Assembly: GCF_031884435.1 (NCBI RefSeq) | Contig: NZ_CP134779.1 | Coordinates: 1,860,001-1,924,000, forward strand | Length of the DNA stretch: 64,000 bases | From: Bosea sp. 685 | GTDB lineage: Bacteria; Pseudomonadota; Alphaproteobacteria; Rhizobiales; Beijerinckiaceae | Reading direction: 5' to 3' | Notes under the pieces: model-generated | The model's input: only the letters and a program-made list of their open reading frames with translations | What the model was told of the DNA's origin: nothing | The model's database searches: none | Part shown: in pieces, positions 36,238 to 44,410 of the stretch | Position numbering within the stretch: the stretch's first letter is position 1 | Layout of the letters: each line of letters opens with the position of its first letter | Translations under genes and position numbers: made by a program

Positions 36238-37212
36238 TCAACCGCGAGGCTGCTCGAAGACGTGGAACTGATCACCCATCCACGGAGCAATGGCGTGCAG
36301 GCTGGGCGCAATCTTGTCCCGAAGCAGGACGTGAAGAACATGGGCGACCTCTTGCGGAATCGCGCCGAGTTCGGATTTCCGGGAATATAGGTCAATACGC
36401 CGGCGTATCTTGATGCCCGGCAGTGGCAGCAGCCGCACCCCGGTCATGCGTTCCTTCGTCTGCAGCGCCATCAGCGGCGTGGTGATCGACCAGCCGAGAC
36501 CCGCCGACACCATGGTTGCGATGGTGTCGGCCGTATCGCTCTCGAACTCGCGGGGAAACTCCAGCCGCAACTGCCGGATCACCTGCTCGACCTGGCGGCC
36601 TGCACTCGTGCGATGGGTATGCCGAATGAAATTGCGACCCTTGAGATCGGCCAAAGACCGGACCTCGATATCCCATTCGGCAGGCAGCGCCAGGGCGTAG
36701 GGCTCGATCAGGAGCGGAATCGTGATGGCCGCATCGACTTCCCTGAGAAGATCGACGCCGATGAGGATGTCGATTTCACGAGCCTGGAACTGTTCCTCGC
36801 TGATGCCCCGCATGTTCGCAAACAGCGAGCACCGTTTGACGCTCTTGCCCAGTTCCCGGACGAAATCTGGCCCGAGCGTCGTGGTCAGCGAGGCGACCAT
36901 CGAGATCCGCAAGGTCGGGATCACATGGTGGGCGGAGGATTTGACAGCCGTCTCAAGCTCGCGGGCCTGCTCCAGCAAGTCATGCGCCTTTTCCATGAGC
37001 AACCGGCCAGCCGTCGTCGCCTGTACGGGCCGGATGTCGCGGTCGAGCAGGGTGACACCCATGGCTTTTTCGAGATTGGCCACAACCTGCGACACCGCCG
37101 ATTGCGTCAATCCGACCCGCCGCGCGCCCTTTGTCAGGCTACCGGTGGCGACGACCGTTCGAAAGATCTCCAATTGCCAAAGATCAAATCCCAGCTTCTG
37201 CGACGTCGTCAT
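36238..37212 (-). CDS. LysR family transcriptional regulator
   Basis: A 324-residue regulator with the LysR winged helix at the N-terminus (LEIFRTVVATGSLTKGARRV, LTQSAVSQVVANLEKAMG) and a periplasmic-binding-like effector domain. It converges on the amino-acid importer genes and probably controls them or the M20 gene. I place the start at 37212 (MTTSQKLGFDLWQLEIF); 37242 would add ten residues. Confidence 0.9.
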   Translation of the reverse strand: MTTSQKLGFDLWQLEIFRTVVATGSLTKGARRVGLTQSAVSQVVANLEKAMGVTLLDRDIRPVQATTAGRLLMEKAHDLLEQARELETAVKSSAHHVIPTLRISMVASLTTTLGPDFVRELGKSVKRCSLFANMRGISEEQFQAREIDILIGVDLLREVDAAITIPLLIEPYALALPAEWDIEVRSLADLKGRNFIRHTHRTSAGRQVEQVIRQLRLEFPREFESDTADTIATMVSAGLGWSITTPLMALQTKERMTGVRLLPLPGIKIRRRIDLYSRKSELGAIPQEVAHVLHVLLRDKIAPSLHAIAPWMGDQFHVFEQPRG

Positions 37213-37369
37213 GTGTCTCGATCTGAGCGGTCTGGCAGGCATCCGATGATAGAGGCTTCCCGCCCAGGCTTACAGCGGGAGTTTTTTGCCCTTGCCGGCC
37301 GGTGTCCTGCGTCATGACGAGGGACGCCGGCACTGTCGAGAGCTGGCGTCATGTCGCGTGTCGGGCCGC

Positions 37370-37645
37370 CTACATGCCCAGGCGATCGCGGGCGACAGTC
37401 AGGCGAATTGACAATCCCTCCGGCCTCCAGTCGCGAAGGATTTCGCCGCCAAGTTGCCCCTTTACGGTGGCCCTTGCGAGAAGAGTGCCGAAACCGTCGC
37501 CGTCGCTTGACTGCTCCGCGGCTGGCTCGCCGCTTTCGATCCAGGCAAGGGTGAACTGGTCGTCATCCTCCTCGCCGACGATGTCCACGTGGCCTTCGGG
37601 AGATGACAGCGCCAGGTCGAGCCGCGGCAGAGTATGGAGCTCCAC
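37370..37645 (-). pseudogene. C-terminal remnant of an HWE-type sensor histidine kinase
   Basis: About 90 residues resemble the end of the HWE kinase ATPase domain: SSPEGHVDIVG, FTLAWIESGEP, the G2-like box GDGFGTLLARATVKGQLGGE and RPEGLSIRLTV. The HWE, N-box and phospho-acceptor parts are absent upstream, so this is probably a truncated remnant. The rest of the 595-base region 37243-37837 holds no recognisable gene. Confidence 0.6.
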
Positions 37646-37837
37646 GCGATCGTCCCTGCCATTCCTGCTGCCATCGCCCGACGGGCGAGGGAGATGTACA
37701 AAACGCGTGTAACCGAGTTCGAAAAGGAGGTGGGATCAGCTTAGCTCACCGCCCACGGAACCGGCCGCGAGCCAGTTTGCGTTCCCGCTCCCTGGGGAGA
37801 CCAGAAATTTTGGAACGCTCGCTCCCGAGGGCCGTTC

Positions 37838-38737
37838 ATGTCTCAGCGCAAAAGCGGGGCGGCTGTGTTCGAGAATTTCAAACTCGACTTTATTGAAACG
37901 CCCGAAGCGACATTGCGCGTCCGCTACGGCGGAGCCGGGCCGCCCGTGCTGCTACTGCACGGACATCCACGCACCCACACGACCTGGCATCGTGTCGCGC
38001 CTATTCTCGCGCGGACCCACACGGTCGTTTGCCCGGATCTGAGAGGTTTTGGCCAGTCAGATAAACCTCCGGATAGCGCCGATCATTCCGGTTCGTCAAA
38101 GCGCGCCAAGGCTCGCGATTGCATCGCCCTGATGAGGTCGTTGGGCTTTGACCGCTTTGCTCTGGTTGGCCACGATCGTGGCTCGTACACCGCCTTCCGC
38201 ATGGCGATGGACCACCCGGAATCGGTCAGCTCTCTCGCCATTCTCGATGGCGTCCCGATTATCGAGGCCCTGGAACGCTGCACCGAACGATTTGCGCGCC
38301 AATGGTGGCACTGGTTCTTCTTTGCGCAGCCTGACAAGCCGGAGCGGGCCATTCTCGCTGATCCCGACGCTTGGTATGGCGGCTCGCCGGAGGCCATGGG
38401 CATCGAGAATTTTGCTGACTTCCAACGCGCGATCCGCGACCCCGAGACGGTGCATGGCATGATCGAAGACTATCGAGCTGGTCTCGGCATTGATCGCGCG
38501 CATGACGAAGAGGATCGCCGCCAAGGGAAGGTCCTGAGATGTCCGGTATTGAGCCTATGGTCGCTGCGCGACGATCTGGAGGATGTATACGGTGATGTAC
38601 TGGCGGTCTGGAGGCCCTGGGCGCCGGACCTGCGCGGCCATGGCATCGATAGCGGGCATCACATGGCCGAGGAGGCGCCTGATCGGCTGGCGGCGGAGTT
38701 GCTCCGCTTCATGCGCACCGACAGGCCAGGACCGTAG
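37838..38737 (+). CDS. Alpha/beta hydrolase, haloacetate dehalogenase-like
   Basis: A 299-residue hydrolase. The nucleophile is Asp (D113 in GHDRG), not Ser, as in fluoroacetate/haloacetate dehalogenases and epoxide hydrolases. The run WWHWFFFAQPDKPER matches the halide-binding His-Trp region of haloacetate dehalogenases, and the catalytic His is H274 (SGHHMAEE). LLLHGHPRTHTTWH supplies the oxyanion region. Many such proteins have unknown natural substrates; dehalogenation is a family-based prediction. Confidence 0.88.
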   Translation: MSQRKSGAAVFENFKLDFIETPEATLRVRYGGAGPPVLLLHGHPRTHTTWHRVAPILARTHTVVCPDLRGFGQSDKPPDSADHSGSSKRAKARDCIALMRSLGFDRFALVGHDRGSYTAFRMAMDHPESVSSLAILDGVPIIEALERCTERFARQWWHWFFFAQPDKPERAILADPDAWYGGSPEAMGIENFADFQRAIRDPETVHGMIEDYRAGLGIDRAHDEEDRRQGKVLRCPVLSLWSLRDDLEDVYGDVLAVWRPWAPDLRGHGIDSGHHMAEEAPDRLAAELLRFMRTDRPGP

Positions 38738-38775
38738 CGCGTATCGAGAGCTGTGCCTTGATATCTGCGTGCCGA

Positions 38776-38811
38776 CATCCATATACCATCCGTATGGATG
38801 GTATATGGATG
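38776..38811. promoter_or_regulatory. Perfect 16-base-arm palindrome overlapping the leader of the RHH gene
   Basis: CATCCATATACCATCC, a 4-base GTAT centre, and GGATGGTATATGGATG are exact reverse complements. The element ends four bases before the ATG of the ribbon-helix-helix gene and covers its ribosome-binding region. It is probably an autoregulatory operator; as RNA it would also hide the start. Confidence 0.8.
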
Positions 38812-38815
38812 AAAC

Positions 38816-39208
38816 ATGAAAACGCCCGATAGCGAAAAACTGACCCTGAATCTGGGCTTCGTGGACCTTGGCCGTATCGACCTCCTAGTCAGGGATGGCT
38901 TTTACTCGAACCGCTCGGATTTCATTCGCACGGCGATCCGTAACCAGCTTTCGACGCATGCCGAGGTCGCGGAGAAAGCCACGACGCGGCTGGCTCTCGA
39001 ACTTGGACTGCGAACTTTCACCCGGCAGGATCTGGAGGCGGTCATCGCCGCCGGTGAACGCCTTGAGATCCGGGTTCTGGGCCTGGCTATCATCGCAAAC
39101 GACGTCTCTCCGAAGCTTGCCAGAGACGCCATCGCCTCCCTGACGGTTCTCGGCGCGCTGCATGCTGCTCCCGAGATCAAGGCCGCTTTGGCCGACCGCC
39201 TGACATGA
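38816..39208 (+). CDS. Ribbon-helix-helix (CopG-like) transcriptional regulator
   Basis: A 130-residue protein. Residues about 8-45 fit a ribbon-helix-helix fold: LTLNLGFVDLGRIDLLVRDG (strand and helix 1) and YSNRSDFIRTAIRNQL (helix 2). The remaining 85 residues may bind a ligand or oligomerise. The gene follows a perfect palindrome likely to be its operator. Its TGA overlaps the ATG of the downstream esterase (ATGA), so both are one operon. Confidence 0.85.
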   Translation: MKTPDSEKLTLNLGFVDLGRIDLLVRDGFYSNRSDFIRTAIRNQLSTHAEVAEKATTRLALELGLRTFTRQDLEAVIAAGERLEIRVLGLAIIANDVSPKLARDAIASLTVLGALHAAPEIKAALADRLT

Positions 39209-40332
39209 CACAAAGGACATTTCCCATGAACCCGCGCTTTCACGCCGCTATCGGCGAAGCCATGAGCCGCCTCCGAACGGCCGACGTCGCGGGCGCAACG
39301 GCTGCGGTGCAGCGCGCGCTCTCCGGCGAGGCCCCGCAAGGACAACGGCGCGCCGAAGACGGCAAGGCAAGCGCGGTCGGGTTCAAGGCTCCTCTCCCGC
39401 GCCGGCTTGGTGATGTCCTGCGAACACTTCGCAACGAGCGAGGTCAGTTCGAGCACGCCGCAGCGGAGACCAAGCGCGGTCCTGATGCCTCAGACGATGA
39501 CGAGCGCTTTTGCCAACGCAACTTTCAGGCTGCGGCCGGATCGGTGACGTACAAACTTTACATACCAGCGGGCCATGCCGAGCGGGAACTGGCGCTGGTC
39601 ATGATGCTGCATGGCTGCACGCAGGACCCGGACGATTTTGCGCGCGGGACGCGGATGAACGCACTGGCCGACGAATTCGGCTTGATCGTCGCCTATCCGC
39701 ACCAACCGCGATCGGCCAACGCGCAAGGCTGTTGGCAATGGTTCGATACACGTCATCAGAGGCGTGGTTCAGGCGAGCCCGCGGTACTGGCGGGCCTGGC
39801 CCAGGAACTGGCCGCAGACTTCAAGATCGATGGCAAGCGGGTCTTCGTTGCGGGTCTGTCGGCAGGTGGCGCAATGGCGGATGTGCTGTCTGCGACCTAT
39901 CCCGACGTCTTTTCCGCGGCCGGCATTCATTCGGGCCTGCCGCATGGGGCAGCCAGCGACGTCATGTCGGCATTCGCCGCAATGAAGGGCTCCTCGAAAG
40001 CGGCCTATCAGGCGCGAGAAATGGCTGGCAGAAAGATCATCTTCCACGGCGACGCCGATGTCACGGTCAACCCGTCAAATGGCAAGATGCTGTTCGACGG
40101 AGCGCAGTCTCGCCATGGGAAGCTGCCGGAGGTCACGACCGATGGCATCGTAAACGGCAAACGCGTCACCCGGACGTTGCTCGGCCCGGCAACCGGTCCC
40201 GCGATCGCCGAGTATTGGATCGTTCATGGCAGTGGCCACGCCTGGTCGGGCGGTGACAATAAAGGGAGCTTTGCAGACGCAACAGGCCCCGATGCCTCGC
40301 GTGAGATGATCCGATTTTTCCTCCAAAGTTGA
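39205..40332 (+). CDS. PHB depolymerase family esterase
   Basis: A 375-residue esterase of the PF10503 type. The catalytic Ser is S219 in the lipase box GLSAGGAM, with oxyanion motif MLHGCTQDPDDFA, Asp in FHGDADVTVNP and His in GSGHAWSGGD. There is no signal peptide, so it acts in the cytoplasm or is anchored to storage granules. The first ~110 residues are low-conservation. Coupled by a 4-base overlap to the RHH regulator, which may be a stored-polymer-responsive repressor. Confidence 0.9.
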   Translation: MTQRTFPMNPRFHAAIGEAMSRLRTADVAGATAAVQRALSGEAPQGQRRAEDGKASAVGFKAPLPRRLGDVLRTLRNERGQFEHAAAETKRGPDASDDDERFCQRNFQAAAGSVTYKLYIPAGHAERELALVMMLHGCTQDPDDFARGTRMNALADEFGLIVAYPHQPRSANAQGCWQWFDTRHQRRGSGEPAVLAGLAQELAADFKIDGKRVFVAGLSAGGAMADVLSATYPDVFSAAGIHSGLPHGAASDVMSAFAAMKGSSKAAYQAREMAGRKIIFHGDADVTVNPSNGKMLFDGAQSRHGKLPEVTTDGIVNGKRVTRTLLGPATGPAIAEYWIVHGSGHAWSGGDNKGSFADATGPDASREMIRFFLQS

Positions 40333-40443
40333 GGAGAGACCGGGGGAATGCAAAAGGCAGGCGGAGCGCTTATCGAGGGCTGATCCGAACCGGCGTCGCA
40401 TATTGGACCTTTCCGGCCGAGGGGACGGTGGTTGCGCGCTGGC

Positions 40444-40548
40444 CTAGAGCGGTTTCCGATCCAACTGGATCGTTCAACAGCTCTAGCCCCTTGTTTTAAC
40501 GCGTTTTCTTCACGCGAACCGGTAGCCACTTCGCTCGAAAACGCTCTA
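40444..40548. repeat. Compound dispersed repeat, complete copy
   Basis: A 105-base element of two hairpins: CTAGAGC...GCTCTAG, then GCGTTTTC...GAAAACGC with the conserved interior CTTCACGCGAACCGGTA. It matches base-for-base in length with the copy at 62214-62318. It fills most of the 327-base gap 40333-40659, which has no gene. Confidence 0.85.
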
Positions 40549-40659
40549 AGCATCACCGTCGGCATCGGCCTTATCGCGAGCGCTGCCCTGCGTTATCCAA
40601 TCCTCAGAGGCCGAGTCGGCTTCCGCGACGCGGCGAGCAACCTGGTCAGACGCGCTCGC

Positions 40660-41463
40660 TTATTCGACCGTCCATTGGCAGATTCGAAAGTCGCGCGAGC
40701 GCTTCCGCATGTCGAGGTGGAGGTGATCTTTATGGGCGCTGTCAGATCCCGGCCCGAGAACGGTCGTAAATCTTGCGCACGCGCTCTTGCTGATCGCGCC
40801 ACGCATCGACAGCGTCGCCGCGTCGCGGCCAGCCAGCGGGATGATGCGCCCGTCCTGCATTTTCAACGCGCTGACATCCAGCGCGTTGCCGCTGGCGTGC
40901 TCACTGATCGGAGCGCCCGCGACACCGTTGCGTGGACGACAGGCATGTCCACCGACACCGGCCAGAGTGGCGAGCTTGGCGTTCTCACCTGCGGCTATCT
41001 CCGAGAGGTCGTCGCGAATCCATGCCAGGACTTCGAGCGCAAACGAGCAGCGGACCGTGATCGCGCTGTCCAGCTCGACTTTGGATCCGTCCGGCCTGTC
41101 GATACGCTCGAACGTGACCGGATCGTCGATACCGCAGTCGCCGGAGCTGCTGGCTGGTGCCGGGGAAAGTGCTACGCCACCGCGCTCCTTGAACGTCCCG
41201 ACGCAGGCTGATGGGCCCGGTGATTTCTCCGATAGTTCCGCCTGCGAGGGCGTGGAGGCGGCCTTCGCCTTCGGGTCAGGTGCGAACTCGGCCGGGCGCC
41301 GCGGCGGCAGGGGCATGATTATCAAGGTTCGCGTCGGGCGCGCTGATCGTTTCGCCCCAACGGCACGATCCGGAGCGGCCGGCGCAGACGAGGCCGGTAC
41401 CAGACTCATGAGCAAGGCGACCGAGATTGCGACGGCCTGCCAATATCGGCTCTGGACACGCAC
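40660..41463 (-). CDS. Extensin-like C-terminal domain protein, secreted
   Basis: A 267-residue protein with a signal peptide (VAISVALLMSLVPASSAPA). A proline-rich linker precedes the bacterial extensin-like domain: CRPRNGVAGAPISEHASGNA, LDVSALKMQDG and VLGPGSDSAHKDHLHLDM. The His/Asp pattern resembles VanY/LAS metallopeptidases (SEHxxGxAxDV, HxDHxHLD), suggesting a periplasmic peptidoglycan hydrolase. It lies four bases after the L,D-transpeptidase gene. Confidence 0.9.
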   Translation of the reverse strand: MRVQSRYWQAVAISVALLMSLVPASSAPAAPDRAVGAKRSARPTRTLIIMPLPPRRPAEFAPDPKAKAASTPSQAELSEKSPGPSACVGTFKERGGVALSPAPASSSGDCGIDDPVTFERIDRPDGSKVELDSAITVRCSFALEVLAWIRDDLSEIAAGENAKLATLAGVGGHACRPRNGVAGAPISEHASGNALDVSALKMQDGRIIPLAGRDAATLSMRGAISKSACARFTTVLGPGSDSAHKDHLHLDMRKRSRDFRICQWTVE

Positions 41464-41467
41464 GCAT

Positions 41468-42451
41468 TCAGTCCACGAAGCGCACCGGCACGCCCGGCTT
41501 CACCAGGTCGGCGAGTTCCTCCGCATCCCAGTTCGTCAGCCTTACACAGCCATGCGACGTCGTCTTGCTGACCTGCGAGGGTTCGGGGGTGCCGTGAATT
41601 CCGTACGTCGGCTTGGACAGCGCAATCCAGATCGTGCCGACCGGGCCATTGGGGCCGGGTGGGAGCACGAGGGTCTCGGTGTTCTTGCCCTGCTGGAAGT
41701 TTTTTTCGGGATCGTAGGTGTAGTTCGGATTCCTTGCCACCCTCTCGACCGTGTATTCGCCCGTAGGAGACGGGGTGTTCTCGCTGCCGATGGTGGCCGG
41801 ATAACTCGCCAGAACCTTGTCATCCGCGGCGAAGACGACAACCATTCCGGTGCTCTTGACCGCGTCGATCCGTTGGGCGCTGCCCTTCTCGAGCGAGCGT
41901 CCGGCCGAGACCACGAAGAGGCTCTCGCCTGGCGCCGAGAAAGCCGCGCCGGGATTGAGGGCCCTCAAAAGCTTCTCGCTCATGTGAAAGCGCTCTCCCA
42001 GCATCTCCTCGGGGCTCGTGTAGGAGAGGCGCTTCATCCTGGCCTGCTTGGCATAGTCGCGCGGTATGGCGTCGGCGAAGTCGTACGCTGCGTCCTTTTC
42101 CGAGAGCTTGTACTCGGTCACGACATCGTTGGCGCTGTCGCCACCAAGGCCGAGCCAGGCGAGCTCATCTATCTCATCGCCGCCGCCAAGGTTCGCCTGA
42201 CGTCGGAACTGCGCAACGGCCTTGCGAAAGTTCTCACCGTCGCCACCGTCGATGACACCTGGCGATATGCTGCGACGACTGAGCAGCACCTGGGCCTTGA
42301 CGATAAAGGGATCCGGTCCCGCCTCCGACTGGCGCTGCCGGTCGGAGAACGTCACCTGGTTAATCTGATCAGCAGTGAGTGCGAGAACTGAGTTTGTTCT
42401 GAGCCCCAGAACCACCGCCAGCATCGCCATGCATAGATTGGCAGTTCTCAT
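41468..42451 (-). CDS. L,D-transpeptidase (YkuD domain), secreted
   Basis: A 327-residue periplasmic enzyme with signal peptide (ANLCMAMLAVVLGLRTNSVLA), a peptidoglycan-binding-like N-terminal region (VKAQVLLSRRSISPGVIDGG) and a C-terminal YkuD domain. The active site reads YGIHGTPEPSQVSKTTSHGC followed by VRLTNWD, with the nucleophile Cys in SHGC. It makes 3-3 peptidoglycan or lipoprotein cross-links. The start at 42451 has AGGGGGG upstream; a TTG at 42556 is less likely. Co-transcription with the upstream membrane-protein gene is plausible. Confidence 0.92.
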   Translation of the reverse strand: MRTANLCMAMLAVVLGLRTNSVLALTADQINQVTFSDRQRQSEAGPDPFIVKAQVLLSRRSISPGVIDGGDGENFRKAVAQFRRQANLGGGDEIDELAWLGLGGDSANDVVTEYKLSEKDAAYDFADAIPRDYAKQARMKRLSYTSPEEMLGERFHMSEKLLRALNPGAAFSAPGESLFVVSAGRSLEKGSAQRIDAVKSTGMVVVFAADDKVLASYPATIGSENTPSPTGEYTVERVARNPNYTYDPEKNFQQGKNTETLVLPPGPNGPVGTIWIALSKPTYGIHGTPEPSQVSKTTSHGCVRLTNWDAEELADLVKPGVPVRFVD

Positions 42452-42552
42452 AGAAGCCCCCCTTGAGCCAACGATCTCTATCCAGCTGAAACGCGCCTGG
42501 ACGGGGGAAGCACCGAGCAAGGCTCGCGAAAGCCTCGCCCGGCGGGACCCGT

Positions 42553-43437
42553 TCAACGCCGGCCGAACAAGGTGCTAAGATCCATTTCCTCGTCCCGATG
42601 CTTTCCGCCGAGCTGGGCAGCGAGCCAGGCGGCCGCAGCGCCGAGCAGGAGCACGGCTGCCGTCAGGAAGGCCGTGATGACCGCAGTCTTGCGTGCGCGC
42701 TCGGCGGCCTGCTTGGCGGTTTCCTTGGCCTGTTCGAGCTTGGCGAAGGCATCATCGACGCGCTTCTGGGCCTCGGGCTGCGGGATGCCCATTCGAGCCG
42801 CAACGCGAGCGGCGATGTAGTCGCGATCCGCCTGTTCGAGCTTTCCGGAACTCAGCCCGGTTATGAGGATCCGCGAGGCTTCCTCGCGCTCGCTTGCGGT
42901 CGGGGGCGTCGTTCCCGTGGATCTCATGACAGAGTCCAGTGCCGAGCCCAGCGGATCGGCCTGCTGGCTGATCAGATTGGCTGCGCCACCGGATACTGCA
43001 GCTGCCCCAGTGACGGCGGTCTTGGCTGCGCCGAACAGCGACGAGCTTGCGACGATCGTCACGAGCAGCGCTCCGGCGGCCCAGACAACGAGGCCGTGGG
43101 CGCCGTCGCGGACATGGCGCTCATGGTTGCTGGCATCGCCCGCCGGACGGCGCATGCGGCCCGCGAGGTACCCGCCGGCATAACAGGCCGAGACGGTGAT
43201 CCAGATGGCCCAGAGGCCGCCGGCGATGGTGAGCGCAATCAAGCTGGAGGAGCGCGCCGTATCGGCCGAGACCATCGATAATCCCAGCGCTGAGCCGAAA
43301 GCGGCCATGACCGTGGTGATGGCCGCTGAAAGAACCGCGCCACCGAAAATGGCGCTCCATTCGAGATAGGAGCCGTCCGATCCGCTCTTGGCGATAGCTG
43401 GGGAGACGACGACGACGTCAGTTGTGCCCATCGACAT
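42553..43437 (-). CDS. Glycine/alanine-rich membrane protein of unknown function
   Basis: A 294-residue protein. The N-terminal half has about three membrane segments (WSAIFGGAVLSAAITTVMAA, ALTIAGGLWAIWITVSACYA, GLVVWAAGALLVTIVASSSL) with GG and AGGYLAGRM motifs resembling alphaproteobacterial PhnA-like membrane proteins. A charged helical region and a final membrane segment follow. No enzymatic motif. Start 43437 has AGGGAG; it lies 12 bases after a 24-residue peptide gene, under a predicted EcfG promoter. Confidence 0.8.
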   Translation of the reverse strand: MSMGTTDVVVVSPAIAKSGSDGSYLEWSAIFGGAVLSAAITTVMAAFGSALGLSMVSADTARSSSLIALTIAGGLWAIWITVSACYAGGYLAGRMRRPAGDASNHERHVRDGAHGLVVWAAGALLVTIVASSSLFGAAKTAVTGAAAVSGGAANLISQQADPLGSALDSVMRSTGTTPPTASEREEASRILITGLSSGKLEQADRDYIAARVAARMGIPQPEAQKRVDDAFAKLEQAKETAKQAAERARKTAVITAFLTAAVLLLGAAAAWLAAQLGGKHRDEEMDLSTLFGRR

Positions 43438-43448
43438 GATGCCGCTCC

Positions 43449-43523
43449 CTATCGCAAGCCGAGGAACGAAAGGATGGCCAACACGACCACGATAAGCCCG
43501 ACGAGATAAATGATGCCGTCCAT
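43449..43523 (-). CDS. 24-residue hydrophobic membrane peptide (minus-strand twin)
   Basis: The frame reads MDGIIYLVGLIVVVLAILSF plus LGLR, a single membrane helix. GGGAGG lies five bases before the ATG. Peptides of this pattern recur in rhizobial genomes from memory, usually unannotated. It is the first gene after the perfect EcfG-type promoter at 43565-43590 and precedes the membrane protein gene. Confidence 0.72.
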   Translation of the reverse strand: MDGIIYLVGLIVVVLAILSFLGLR

Positions 43524-43564
43524 GATGCCCTCCCGTTGCATCGCCACACATGTGACTGCTGTAG

Positions 43565-43590
43565 AACGAGCATAGTGGTCACATAGTTCC
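43565..43590 (-). promoter_or_regulatory. Predicted EcfG (general stress) promoter, minus strand
   Basis: On the minus strand GGAAC and CGTT are separated by exactly 17 bases, a perfect match to the alphaproteobacterial EcfG consensus. It points at the 24-residue peptide, membrane protein, L,D-transpeptidase and extensin-like genes. Confidence 0.75.
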
Positions 43591-43609
43591 CGTCGGAGCC
43601 CGGATGAAT

Positions 43610-43634
43610 GGAACACTCAGGACGATGATGGGTT
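43610..43634 (+). promoter_or_regulatory. Predicted EcfG-type promoter, plus strand
   Basis: GGAAC and GGTT are separated by 16 bases, one mismatch from the EcfG -10 consensus CGTT. Transcription would begin about 20 bases before the plus-strand 24-residue peptide gene. Confidence 0.6.
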
Positions 43635-43662
43635 GATCAGTCATATAGCGGGAGGTTCGATC

Positions 43663-43737
43663 ATGGGACGCGGTATATTACTTTGGATGTTGGGAATTCC
43701 CCTGCCGATCATTATTCTCCTGGCCTTGTTTCGCTAG
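43663..43737 (+). CDS. 24-residue hydrophobic membrane peptide (plus-strand twin)
   Basis: The frame reads MGRGILLWMLGIPLPIIILL plus ALFR, a single hydrophobic helix with basic ends. GGGAGG lies seven bases before the ATG. It diverges from the equally long minus-strand peptide gene; the two share a 139-base regulatory gap with two EcfG-type promoters. Likely inserted in the inner membrane; role unknown. Confidence 0.72.
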   Translation: MGRGILLWMLGIPLPIIILLALFR

Positions 43738-43883
43738 GCGCGCGACAGAGCGATCTTGCCGGGATGTCCAAGCACGCTCCCTGAAGGATCTGGGATTTTG
43801 TCGCGCCCTGGTGGCTGGAAACAAAGCCGGCGCGATCGATTGTATGGGCGGCCTGACTCGGTCGCCCCTCCGCTCGACACAAC

Positions 43884-43951
43884 AGCTTCCGGCGCCCAAA
43901 AGCTTCCGGCGCCCAAGAGCTTCCGGCGCCCAAGAGCTTCCCGCGCCCAAG
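43884..43951. repeat. Four tandem 17-base repeats plus two 15-base repeats
   Basis: AGCTTCCGGCGCCCAAG occurs four times head to tail (copies 1 and 4 have one change each). Two copies of a 15-base unit AAGACATTCGCATCG follow at 43949-43978. The 17-base period cannot preserve a reading frame, so this part is non-coding. It lies in the 352-base gap 43738-44089, just upstream of the EcfG promoter of the ku operon; nothing else was seen in that gap. Confidence 0.85.
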
Positions 43952-44013
43952 ACATTCGCATCGAAGACATTCGCCTCACAGAGCGGCAGTGGTTCGCCTT
44001 TACCACTCGCTTG

Positions 44014-44038
44014 GGAACAGCCCTGCGCGTGGCACGTT
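44014..44038 (+). promoter_or_regulatory. Predicted EcfG (general stress) promoter of the ku-ligD operon
   Basis: GGAAC, 16 bases, CGTT: a perfect EcfG match, about 50 bases before the small gene that is coupled to ku. Confidence 0.75.
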
Positions 44039-44089
44039 GAAAGGGGTGAGGCTTGGCTGCCGGGTTGGGGCTTCTTCGGGGGTAGCTTT

Positions 44090-44410
44090 ATGCATCTGAC
44101 GGCGAAAGACAGGTTGATTGCGGCCCTGGCTGCGCAGCTTCGCGCCGAACGTGAGACGCGCGACGCGCTCGCCTTCGTCATCGCCAACGGCCAGCTGGAT
44201 ACCGATGTTCTCACGGCCATCCTGACCGACCCGGTTCCGGTGTTCACGCAGGACGATCTCAATCGCGCCGATGCTCTGTCCCGGCAGGCTCCGTCTGGGA
44301 AGGATCTGTCTGGGAAGGATCTGTCTGGGAAGGATCTATCCCGGCAAAATCGGTCCCGGAAGGATGCGCCCCGGCGTGGCGGCAAGGCATCGCGGCGGGA
44401 GGCGGCATAA
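44090..44410 (+). CDS. Unknown small basic-tailed protein translationally coupled to Ku
   Basis: A 106-residue protein. Residues 1-60 look helical and folded (LTAKDRLIAALAAQLRAERE, IANGQLDTDVLTAILTDPVP). Residues 66-106 are disordered and strongly basic, with three perfect SGKDL repeats (15-base units at 44294-44338). The TAA overlaps the ku ATG (TAATG), forcing coupling. The EcfG promoter lies just upstream; an in-frame extension to 43811 exists but would cross that promoter. No family recognised. Context suggests a DNA-end or Ku accessory factor. Confidence 0.75.
   Translation: MHLTAKDRLIAALAAQLRAERETRDALAFVIANGQLDTDVLTAILTDPVPVFTQDDLNRADALSRQAPSGKDLSGKDLSGKDLSRQNRSRKDAPRRGGKASRREAA

Noticed and set aside
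37811..37836. GGAAC-N16-CGTT match to the EcfG promoter just before the haloacetate-dehalogenase-like gene
   Set aside because: The CGTT lies one base before the ATG, so transcription would start inside the coding region. It is probably a chance match.
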